This document shows, one piece after another, positions 1 to 6,935 of a DNA stretch of 64,000 nucleotides. Numbering within the stretch: position 1 is the first letter of the stretch; the number at the start of each line of letters is the position of its first letter. Origin of the DNA: Agilicoccus flavus (GTDB lineage: Bacteria; Actinomycetota; Actinomycetes; Actinomycetales; Dermatophilaceae); NCBI RefSeq assembly GCF_014857905.1, contig NZ_JACYXE010000002.1, forward strand, positions 310,001-374,000, in the 5' to 3' direction. The notes under the pieces are model-generated. The model did not search any database. It was not told the origin of the DNA and saw nothing but the letters and a program-made list of their open reading frames with translations. The position numbers and the translations under genes are program-made.

Positions 1-27
1 GGCCCGCCCCCTGCTCGGGGGTGGGCC
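1..27. terminator. GC-rich hairpin at the left edge
   Basis: GGCCCGCCCCC (1-11) pairs with GGGGGTGGGCC (17-27) around a 5-base loop, with one G-U pair. It lies just beyond the stop of the LacI-type gene on the minus strand, so it could end that transcript. There is no U tract, as is common in high-GC actinobacteria. Confidence 0.45.
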
Positions 28-65
28 CGCGTCGTCTCGTGGCCGCACGGGCCGGGGCCGGGCCG

Positions 66-1079
66 TCAGGGCGGAGGGGCGGTCGACGCGCGCTCGACGA
101 GCCTCGTCGCCATCTCGACCGGGGGCGTGGCCGTTCGCGGGGCCCGGACGCGCTCGACCGCGACCCGGACGGCCAGGGCCCCCATGTCGGTGAGGGGCTG
201 GCGCACGGTCGTCAGCGGGGGCGAGGCGGTGGGAGCCGCGTAGCTGTCGTCGAAGCCCACGAGGGAGAGATCGTCGGGCACCCGCAGCCCGAGCCGCCGG
301 GCCACGTCGACGACCCCGAGCGCCACCGCGTCGCTGGCCGCGAAGACGGCGGTCGGCCGGTCGGGACCGGTGAGCAGGCCGACGAGCCGGTCGGCGTCCG
401 CGGGGGAGAACGACCCGGCCACGACGAGCTCACCCTCGGCGGGCATCCCCGCCCGGTGGAGCGCGCTCCGGTATCCCGCCAGCCGCTCGTTCCCGGGGGT
501 CGAGGCGGGCGGGGAGCCCAGGAAGACGATCCGGCGGTGGCCGAGGCGCAGCAGGTGTTCGGTCGCCTGGACCCCGCCGCGCCAGTTCGTCGCGCCGATG
601 CTCATCGCGCCGAGGGGGGTGGGCGCCGCCGGGTCGACGAGGACGAGGGGAGCGCCGAGTCGCCGACAGGTCGCCACGTGCTGCGCCGAGACCGGCGTGG
701 TGATGAAGACGAAGGCCTCGGCGCCCCGTGCGTGGGCCCGTTCGAGCCACGGCACGCCCCCCGGCACGGGCTCGCGCCGCACGCGGTGCCACGTCGAGAG
801 CACGACGGCCGCGTCGAGCTCGGCCGCCTCGGTGACGAGGGCGTCGAGGATCGTGCTCGCGTAGTGGTTGTCGAGGGAGTCGAAGACCACGGAGACGGTC
901 GTCGTCCCGGCCGGGCTCGCGGCGCCGCGGCCGCGCGCGTACCCGAGACGGCGCGCGACCTCCTCGACCCTCAGGCGGGTGGACTCGGAGATGTCGCCCC
1001 GGCGGTTGAGGGCCTTGGAGGCCGTCCCCTTCGAGACGCCGGCGGTCCGTGCCACCACCCCCAGCGTCACCTCGGCCAT
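66..1079 (-). CDS. LacI-family transcriptional repressor, BxlR-like
   Basis: Predicted sugar-responsive repressor of the divergent ABC transporter and glycosidase genes. The 337-residue protein has an N-terminal LacI helix-turn-helix (about residues 4-50, with VARTAGVSKGTASKALNR) followed by a periplasmic-binding-protein-like effector domain (about 60-335). That is the usual LacI/GalR length. I chose the ATG at 1079 because it places MAEVTLGVVAR at the start, the normal family beginning; an upstream GTG/ATG at 1106 would add nine unlikely residues. The order regulator, then binding protein, two permeases and a GH3 enzyme resembles the bxlR-bxlEFGA xylobiose locus of Streptomyces. Two CGAAACGTTnCG elements in the intergenic region are likely operators, suggesting that it represses both the transporter and itself. 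The inducer (xylobiose or similar) is inferred. Confidence 0.9.
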   Translation of the reverse strand: MAEVTLGVVARTAGVSKGTASKALNRRGDISESTRLRVEEVARRLGYARGRGAASPAGTTTVSVVFDSLDNHYASTILDALVTEAAELDAAVVLSTWHRVRREPVPGGVPWLERAHARGAEAFVFITTPVSAQHVATCRRLGAPLVLVDPAAPTPLGAMSIGATNWRGGVQATEHLLRLGHRRIVFLGSPPASTPGNERLAGYRSALHRAGMPAEGELVVAGSFSPADADRLVGLLTGPDRPTAVFAASDAVALGVVDVARRLGLRVPDDLSLVGFDDSYAAPTASPPLTTVRQPLTDMGALAVRVAVERVRAPRTATPPVEMATRLVERASTAPPP

Positions 1080-1096
1080 GGTTACCGAGCGTAACC
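1080..1096. promoter_or_regulatory. Inverted repeat abutting the lacI-type start codon
   Basis: GGTTAC (1080-1085) and GTAACC (1091-1096) form a perfect 6-bp inverted repeat with a 5-base spacer, directly before the ATG at 1079. It could be an operator or a leader hairpin. No known protein is assigned to it. Confidence 0.35.
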
Positions 1097-1111
1097 GTCT
1101 CCGCACGGTTT

Positions 1112-1123
1112 CGAAACGTTGCG
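1112..1123. promoter_or_regulatory. Putative LacI-type operator, near the regulator gene
   Basis: CGAAACGTTGCG differs at one base from the perfect palindrome CGAAACGTTTCG at 1286-1297. It lies about 33 bases before the repressor start, which fits autoregulation. Confidence 0.5.
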
Positions 1124-1237
1124 AGCCTGCTCGACCGACGAGGGCGCCTGCGCCACAGCGGCGGGGCGGGAGGGAGCGTCTCGACCCCCCGGTCGGCGCC
1201 GCGGCCGTTGCCGGATCGTGACCCGCGTGGGCCTGGG

Positions 1238-1253
1238 TGTGACCCGGCTCACG
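1238..1253. promoter_or_regulatory. Putative CRP/GlxR-type site
   Basis: TGTGACCCGGCTCACG matches the TGTGA-N6-TCACA consensus of Crp-family regulators at 9 of 10 informative positions. It sits 33 bases before the LacI-type operator and about 90 bases before the binding-protein start. This is where global carbon control of a sugar transporter would be expected. Confidence 0.5.
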
Positions 1254-1285
1254 GGGTCACTGTTCCTTCAAGCGCGAAACATGTT

Positions 1286-1297
1286 CGAAACGTTTCG
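1286..1297. promoter_or_regulatory. Putative LacI-type operator before the sugar ABC operon
   Basis: CGAAACGTTTCG is a perfect 12-bp palindrome with the central CG typical of LacI/GalR operators. It lies 43 bases before the binding-protein start codon. The partner is most likely the divergently encoded LacI-type repressor. Confidence 0.65.
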
Positions 1298-1340
1298 TGC
1301 CCAAGTCGGTGTCCCAGGTGGTCACAGAGAGGTGACAGCA

Positions 1341-2672
1341 ATGATGCGTACCCGGATGGCGGTCGTCGGAGCAGTGACGGCGACGACCCTCGCCCTCGCC
1401 GCGTGTGGCGGCGGAGCCCAGCCCTCGGGCCCGGCCGGAGCGACCGGCGGCGGCGGTGGAGGTCAGGCCGGCGCGAACGGCTTCTCCGCGTGGGTGCTCA
1501 CGGGCGCCACGCAGACGACGATGAAGAACTCGCTCGAGCAGTGGACCCAGGCCCACGCCGACGCCCCCGCGACCGCCGAGTACTTCGCCAACGACTCCTA
1601 CAAGGAGAAGATCCGCACCGCCGTGGGGTCGGGGAACGCGCCGACGCTCATCTGGAGCTGGGCCGGCGGGACGCTCAAGGACTACGTGAAGAACAAGAAC
1701 GTCGTCGACCTCACCGCCTCGACCAAGACGCTGCAGGACCGGATCGTGCCCTCCGTCATGGAGACCGGCAAGGTCGACGGCAAGGTGTACGCCGTCCCGA
1801 ACAACAACGCCCAGCCCGTGCTCATGTACACGAACAAGGAGGTCCTGTCGAAGGCCGGCATCAACGCCGCCCCGAAGACCTACGCCGAGCTGCTCGACCA
1901 GGTGCAGAAGCTCAAGTCGGCCGGGGTCGACACGCCGATCGCCCTCGCGGGCCAGAGCCTGTGGCCCGAGCTCATGTGGATCGAGTACCTCGTGGACCGC
2001 CAGGCGGGCGACCAGCTCTTCAAGAAGATCGCCAACGGCGACCCGAGCGCGTGGGACGACCCGGCGATGATCGACGGCCTGACGAAGATCCAGGAGCTCG
2101 TCAAGGCGGGCGCCTTCGGCGACAAGTACGGGTCGGTCACCGCCGACTCGGGCGCCGACGCCGCCCTCATCCACACCGGCCGCTCGGCGATGATGCTCCA
2201 GGGCGCCTGGGTCTACGGCACCTTTCTCACCGACGCCCCCGACTTCGTCAAGGCGGGCAAGCTGGGCTGGGCGCCCTTCCCGACGATCGACGGCGGCAAG
2301 GGCGACCCGAGCAACGTCTACGGCAACCCGTCGAACTTCTGGTCCGTCTCCGCCTCCGCCACGCCGGCGCAGCAGCAGGCCGCCATCAAGTACCTCAACG
2401 AGGGCATGTTCAACGACAACTACCTCAACGACCTCGTCGCCGGCGGCATGGTCCCCGTGACGAGCGACGCGCAGAGCAAGTTCACGGGCGAGCAGAAGGA
2501 GTTCCTGACCTACGCCTTCGACATGACGAAGAACGCCAAGAACTTCCAGCTCTCGTGGGATCAGGCCCTCTCGCCCGCCCAGTCGCAGGCCATCCTGCAG
2601 AACCTGGGGCAGATCTTCCTCAACCAGATCACGCCCCAGCAGTTCGTCAGCGCGGTGAAGGCCGTCAAGTGA
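1341..2672 (+). CDS. Sugar ABC transporter substrate-binding lipoprotein
   Basis: Extracytoplasmic sugar-capture subunit, anchored by a lipid on the outer face of the membrane. The 443-residue protein starts with MMRTRM, a hydrophobic signal segment and the lipobox LALAAC (Cys about residue 19), followed by a Gly-rich linker and a family-1 solute-binding fold (about 45-440). The ATG at 1341 is chosen because it gives a proper lipoprotein signal peptide and is preceded by GAGAGG; a longer upstream reading is implausible. It is first in an operon with two permeases (the next gene starts 4 bases before this stop) and a GH3 enzyme. By context the ligand is probably a xylo-oligosaccharide such as xylobiose, but sequence alone does not prove this. 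No ATPase is encoded nearby, so a shared MsiK-type ATPase elsewhere is inferred. Confidence 0.9.
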   Translation: MMRTRMAVVGAVTATTLALAACGGGAQPSGPAGATGGGGGGQAGANGFSAWVLTGATQTTMKNSLEQWTQAHADAPATAEYFANDSYKEKIRTAVGSGNAPTLIWSWAGGTLKDYVKNKNVVDLTASTKTLQDRIVPSVMETGKVDGKVYAVPNNNAQPVLMYTNKEVLSKAGINAAPKTYAELLDQVQKLKSAGVDTPIALAGQSLWPELMWIEYLVDRQAGDQLFKKIANGDPSAWDDPAMIDGLTKIQELVKAGAFGDKYGSVTADSGADAALIHTGRSAMMLQGAWVYGTFLTDAPDFVKAGKLGWAPFPTIDGGKGDPSNVYGNPSNFWSVSASATPAQQQAAIKYLNEGMFNDNYLNDLVAGGMVPVTSDAQSKFTGEQKEFLTYAFDMTKNAKNFQLSWDQALSPAQSQAILQNLGQIFLNQITPQQFVSAVKAVK

Positions 2673-3652
2673 GCACCTCGACCCACGGGGCCGGCGCGTC
2701 GGCGCCGGCCCCCGCGGCCGAGCGGGTCGACCCCACCGCGTCCTGGCGGGGCTCTCGGCCCCGCGGCGGGCGCAACGGGGTCGGCACCCCGGGTCCGTCG
2801 GTGTGGCTCGCGGTCCCGGCGCTGCTGTTCTTCGCGTTCTTCGCCATCATCCCGCTGCTCGGCGTGGTCGTCCTGTCGTTCATGCAGTGGGACGGACTCG
2901 GCACGCCGGTGTTCATCGGGGCCGACAACTGGATCCGGGTCCTCGCCGATCCCGTCGCGCAGAACGGCCTCAAGCTCACCCTGCTGCTGACGGTGGCGAC
3001 CCTGGCCATCCAGATGCCCATCTCGATCCTGCTCGGGGTGTTCATGGCCGGGACGCAGAAGTACCGGGCCTTCCTCTCGGTCCTGTACTTCCTGCCGCTG
3101 CTGTTCTCGGCCGCCGCCGTCGGTATCGCCTTCAAGGCGCTCATGGACCCCAACTTCGGCCTGGGACGCGCCTTCGGCCTCGACTGGCTCAACAAGGACT
3201 GGCTCGGTCGACCCGGCCTGGCGATGCCGGCCCTGCTCTTCGTCATCTGCTGGTGCTTCATCCCCTTCCACAGCCTGCTGTACCAGGGGGCGGCCCGGCA
3301 GATCCCGGTCACGCTCTACGAGGCCGCGAAGATCGACGGTGCCGGGCGGATCTCCACGTTCTTCCACATCACGCTCCCACAGCTGCGGAACACGATCATC
3401 ACGTCGAGCACGCTGCAGATCGTGGGCACGCTGACCTCGTTCGACCTCATCTTCATCATGACCGGCGGCGGGCCCGGCGACGCGACGCGCGTCATGCCCC
3501 TCGACATGTACCTGCGCGGGTTCCGGGCGTACGACATGGGCGCCGCGAGCGTCGTCGGCGTCGTCATCGCGGTCCTCGGTCTGCTCATCTCCTTCCTGCT
3601 CAACACGTTGTCGGGGAACACGAAGATGGACTCCCAGATGGAAGGGGCGTGA
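2669..3652 (+). CDS. Sugar ABC transporter permease (MalF-type)
   Basis: First inner-membrane channel subunit of the sugar importer. The 327-residue protein has a polar Pro/Ala-rich N-terminus of about 45 residues and then about six membrane helices. The EAA loop, EAAKIDGAGRISTFFHITLP, contacts the ATPase and is at about residues 215-235. The start is a GTG at 2669 that overlaps the TGA of the binding-protein gene, indicating translational coupling. It pairs with the following permease to form the heterodimeric channel. Carbohydrate specificity (CUT1 family, oligosaccharides) is inferred from the family and the adjoining xylosidases. Confidence 0.9.
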   Translation: MSTSTHGAGASAPAPAAERVDPTASWRGSRPRGGRNGVGTPGPSVWLAVPALLFFAFFAIIPLLGVVVLSFMQWDGLGTPVFIGADNWIRVLADPVAQNGLKLTLLLTVATLAIQMPISILLGVFMAGTQKYRAFLSVLYFLPLLFSAAAVGIAFKALMDPNFGLGRAFGLDWLNKDWLGRPGLAMPALLFVICWCFIPFHSLLYQGAARQIPVTLYEAAKIDGAGRISTFFHITLPQLRNTIITSSTLQIVGTLTSFDLIFIMTGGGPGDATRVMPLDMYLRGFRAYDMGAASVVGVVIAVLGLLISFLLNTLSGNTKMDSQMEGA

Positions 3653-3653
3653 C

Positions 3654-4478
3654 ATGAAGACGCGGGAGATGCCCAACGTCCTGGGCGGTTTCCTCGGGTG
3701 GTTCTACCTGGCCATCACGATCGTGCCGATCTACTACATCGTCGTCACGAGCATCCGGCCCCGGTCGTCGTACTATTCCGACAATCCCCTGTCGATCCCG
3801 ACGTCGCCCACCCTGAGCGCCTACCGCGAGGTTCTGGCGGCGGACTTCCTCAGTTACTTCACCAACTCGGTCATCGTCACGGTCGTCTCGGTCGCGGTGG
3901 TCGTCTTCCTCAGCCTGCTGGCCGCCTATGTCATCGTGCGGAACCGCTCGACCCTCACGCGGCGCATGTTCGACCTGCTGCTGCTCGGCATCGCCATCCC
4001 GCTGCAGGGCGTGATCATCCCCGTCTACTACCTCATCGTCGAGATGGGGTTGTACGACACGTTGTGGGCGATCATCCTTCCCTCCATCGGTTTCGCCATC
4101 CCGCTGACGGTGCTCATCCTCGTGAACTTCCTGCGGGACGTCCCGGGGGAGCTGTTCGAGTCGATGCGGCTCGACGGCGCGAGCGACTGGAAGATGCTGT
4201 GGACGCTCGTCGTCCCGCTGAGCAAGCCGGCCATCATCACGGTCGCCATCTACGACGCCCTCAACGTGTGGAACGGCTTCCTCTTCCCCCTGATCCTCAC
4301 CCAGAGCTCCGACAAGCGGGTCCTGCCGCTGTCGCTGTGGGCGTTCCAGGGGTCCTTCACCGTGAACGTGCCCGCCGTCCTGGCTGCCGTCGTGCTCTCG
4401 GTCCTGCCGATCCTCGCCGCCTACGCCGTCGGCCGTCGCCAGCTTGTGGCCGGTCTTACCGCCGGGTTCAGCAAGTAG
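3654..4478 (+). CDS. Sugar ABC transporter permease (MalG-type)
   Basis: Second channel subunit of the CUT1-type sugar importer, 274 residues. It begins MKTREMPNVLGGF, has an immediate first helix, about six membrane spans in all, and an EAA loop around ESMRLDGASDWKMLWTLVVP (about residues 170-190). The ATG is at 3654, one base after the upstream permease stop. Together with the preceding two genes it makes a complete importer apart from the ATPase, which is absent from this window. Confidence 0.9.
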   Translation: MKTREMPNVLGGFLGWFYLAITIVPIYYIVVTSIRPRSSYYSDNPLSIPTSPTLSAYREVLAADFLSYFTNSVIVTVVSVAVVVFLSLLAAYVIVRNRSTLTRRMFDLLLLGIAIPLQGVIIPVYYLIVEMGLYDTLWAIILPSIGFAIPLTVLILVNFLRDVPGELFESMRLDGASDWKMLWTLVVPLSKPAIITVAIYDALNVWNGFLFPLILTQSSDKRVLPLSLWAFQGSFTVNVPAVLAAVVLSVLPILAAYAVGRRQLVAGLTAGFSK

Positions 4479-4567
4479 CGACCTCCCGCTCCACCGGCGC
4501 CGCCCGCCCCGCCCGGGGCCGGGCGGCGCCGCGCATCGACTCCCTCTCCTCGCTCGAAAGGCCCCTC

Positions 4568-6871
4568 ATGGCTTCCTGGAACGACCCCGGCCGATCCGTC
4601 GACGACCGCGCCGACGCGCTCCTGCGCGAGCTCTCCCCGCAGGAGAAGGCGGCCCAGCTCGGCAGCTTCTGGCCCGCCCCGAGGGCGGCGGCCACGGTGA
4701 CCGGGGACGTCGCCCCGATGGAGGGGGCGCTGGCCTCGGGCCTGAGCTGGGACGAGACCATCGCGCACGGTCTCGGGCACCTCACCCGCAACTACGGCAC
4801 CGAGCCCGTGGAGGTGGAGGCCGGTCTCGCCGCCCTGCGCGAGTACCAGCGGCAGGTCGTCGCCGCGAACCGGCACGGCATCCCCGCGATCGTGCACGAG
4901 GAGTGCCTCACCGGTTTCACCGCCTACGGCGCGACCGTCTATCCCGCGGCCCTCGCCTGGGGCGCGACCTTCGACCCGGACCTCGTCGAGGAGATGGCCG
5001 CTGCCATCGGCGCCGACCTCGCGGCCGTGCGCGTGCATCAGGGCCTGAGCCCCCTGCTCGACGTCGTCCGCGACTACCGGTGGGGCCGCTGCGAGGAGAC
5101 GTGCGGCGAGGACCCCTACGTCGTCGGCGTCCTCGGGTCGGCGTACGTCCGCGGTCTGCAGAGCGCCGGCGTCGTCGCGACGCCCAAGCACTTCGTCGGC
5201 TACTCGGCCTCGAAGGCCGGGCGGAACCACGCGCCCGTCGCCGTCGGCCGACGCGAGCTCGAGGACGTCCTGCTGCCGCCGTTCGAGATGGCGATCCGGG
5301 AGGGCGGCGCCCGCTCGATCATGAACTCCTACAGCGACGTCGACGGCGTCGCCGCCGGCGCGAGCGTCGACCTCCTCACCGGCGTCCTGCGCGACCGGTG
5401 GGGTTTCACCGGCACGGTCGTCTCCGACTACTGGTCGGTGATCTTCCTCCGCCTCATGCACCGCATCGCCGCCGACGACGAGGCCGCCGGGATCCTCGCC
5501 CTGACCGCCGGCATCGACGTCGAGCTGCCGAACACGGGCGGCTACGGCCACCTCGCCGAAGCGGTCGAGGCCGGCCGCCTCGCGCCGGAGCTCCTCGACC
5601 GGGCGGCCCGACGGGTGCTGCGCCAGAAGATCGAGCTCGGCCTCCTCGACGAGGGGTGGGACGCGGGCGCCCAGGGCGAGGAGCGGGATCTCGACTCGCC
5701 GGGCAACCGGGACATCGCGCGTCGACTGGCCGAGCGCAGCGTCGTGCTATGCGCGAACGACGGCGTCCTGCCCCTCCCGCCGGGGCGGCGCCTGGCCCTC
5801 GTGGGGCCCTGCGCCGACGAGGTCCGGACCTTCATGGGGTGCTACGCCTTCCCCAACCACGTCATGGTCAAGTACCCCGAGATGGACCTGGGGCTGCGGA
5901 TCGACTCGCTCGCCGACGCCCTCGCGCAGGAGTTCGACGGGGAGGTCGTCGTCGAGCCCGGCGTCCCGATCCTCGAGCCCGACGACGCGCGTCTCGCGGC
6001 GGCCGTGGCCGCCGCGGCGGCCGCCGACGTCGCGGTCGTGGCGGTCGGCGACCTCGCCGGCCTCTTCGGCCTCGGCACCTCGGGGGAGGGGTGCGACTCC
6101 GTCGACCTCTCGCTGCCCGGGCTGCAGGGCCGCCTCGTCGAGGAGGTCCTTGCGACGGGCACCCCCGTCGTGCTCGTCGTCGTCTCGGGCCGGCCGTACT
6201 CGCTCGGCGCCTACGCCCCCCGGTGCGCGGCCGTCGTGCAGGCCTTCATGCCGGGCGTCGAGGGTGGGGCGGCGATCGCCGGTGTGCTGTCGGGTCGGGT
6301 CGAACCCACGGGCAAGCTGCCCGTCGGCATCCCCGATCACCCGGGCGGCCAGCCCGGCACCTACCTCGCGCCCCCGCTCGGGTGGTACTCCGAGGGCGTC
6401 TCCAACCTCGACCCGCGGCCGCTGTACCCCTTCGGCCACGGTCTCGGGTACACCGGATACGGCTTGTCGGACCTCACCGTGTCGGCGACCGAGGTGGCGC
6501 CCGACGGGAGCGTCGAGGTGTCGGCGACGGTGAAGAACGTCGGCGACCGGGACGGCGCCCAGGTCGTCCAGCTCTACCTGACCGACGTGGTCGCCTCCGT
6601 GGTCCGGCCGCGGCTGCAGCTCGTCGGGTTCGCCCGGGTTCCGCTGCGGGCGGGGGAGGCGCGCCGGGTGAGCTTCGAGGTGCACACGGACCGGACCTCG
6701 TTCACCGGCGTCGACCTGCGCCGCATCGTCGAGCCCGGCGAGTTCGTCGTGCGCGTCGGGACCTCGAGCGAGGACCTGCCCCTGGAGGGGCGGTTCACCG
6801 TCACCGGCGACGTGCGGATCGTGCCCGAGGGGCGCGTCCTGACGACGCCGGTGACGCTCACCGACGCGTGA
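4568..6871 (+). CDS. Glycoside hydrolase family 3 beta-xylosidase/beta-glucosidase (BxlA-like)
   Basis: Cytosolic enzyme that removes terminal beta-linked sugars from imported oligosaccharides. The 767-residue protein has no signal peptide. It shows the GH3 N-terminal barrel with IPAIVHEECLTGF (about residues 100-112) and KHFVGYSASKAGRNHAPV (about 210-227). The nucleophile motif is GTVVSDYWSV, with Asp287 the predicted nucleophile. The alpha/beta C-domain follows, and a fibronectin-III-like C-terminal domain starts at about residue 640. The HEECLTGF region resembles xylobiose-cleaving enzymes such as BxlA. ATG 4568 is preceded by GAAAGG. Position directly after the transporter and next to GH120 and xylA genes favours xylosidase activity. 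Glucosidase activity cannot be excluded. Confidence 0.88.
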   Translation: MASWNDPGRSVDDRADALLRELSPQEKAAQLGSFWPAPRAAATVTGDVAPMEGALASGLSWDETIAHGLGHLTRNYGTEPVEVEAGLAALREYQRQVVAANRHGIPAIVHEECLTGFTAYGATVYPAALAWGATFDPDLVEEMAAAIGADLAAVRVHQGLSPLLDVVRDYRWGRCEETCGEDPYVVGVLGSAYVRGLQSAGVVATPKHFVGYSASKAGRNHAPVAVGRRELEDVLLPPFEMAIREGGARSIMNSYSDVDGVAAGASVDLLTGVLRDRWGFTGTVVSDYWSVIFLRLMHRIAADDEAAGILALTAGIDVELPNTGGYGHLAEAVEAGRLAPELLDRAARRVLRQKIELGLLDEGWDAGAQGEERDLDSPGNRDIARRLAERSVVLCANDGVLPLPPGRRLALVGPCADEVRTFMGCYAFPNHVMVKYPEMDLGLRIDSLADALAQEFDGEVVVEPGVPILEPDDARLAAAVAAAAAADVAVVAVGDLAGLFGLGTSGEGCDSVDLSLPGLQGRLVEEVLATGTPVVLVVVSGRPYSLGAYAPRCAAVVQAFMPGVEGGAAIAGVLSGRVEPTGKLPVGIPDHPGGQPGTYLAPPLGWYSEGVSNLDPRPLYPFGHGLGYTGYGLSDLTVSATEVAPDGSVEVSATVKNVGDRDGAQVVQLYLTDVVASVVRPRLQLVGFARVPLRAGEARRVSFEVHTDRTSFTGVDLRRIVEPGEFVVRVGTSSEDLPLEGRFTVTGDVRIVPEGRVLTTPVTLTDA

Positions 6872-6896
6872 TCCGGTGAGGCTCACCGACGCGTGA
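6851..6896 (+). repeat. 25-bp tandem near-repeat over the GH3 stop codon
   Basis: The block GTGACGCTCACCGACGCGTGA (6851-6871, ending in the TGA stop) recurs as 6876-6896 with a single C-to-G change. The repeat period is 25 bases. It looks like a recent slippage duplication of the 3-prime end of the gene. Confidence 0.8.
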
Positions 6897-6929
6897 CGGG
6901 GCCCGGTCCGGCGGCGGGCCGGGCCCCGT
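6896..6929. terminator. Bidirectional terminator between convergent GH3 and GH120 genes
   Basis: ACGGGGCCCGG (6896-6906) pairs perfectly with CCGGGCCCCGT (6919-6929). Three further inner pairs give a stem of about 14 bp and a 6-base loop. It lies between the convergent stops at 6871 and 6936 and can serve both strands. Confidence 0.7.
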
Positions 6930-6935
6930 GGTGAC

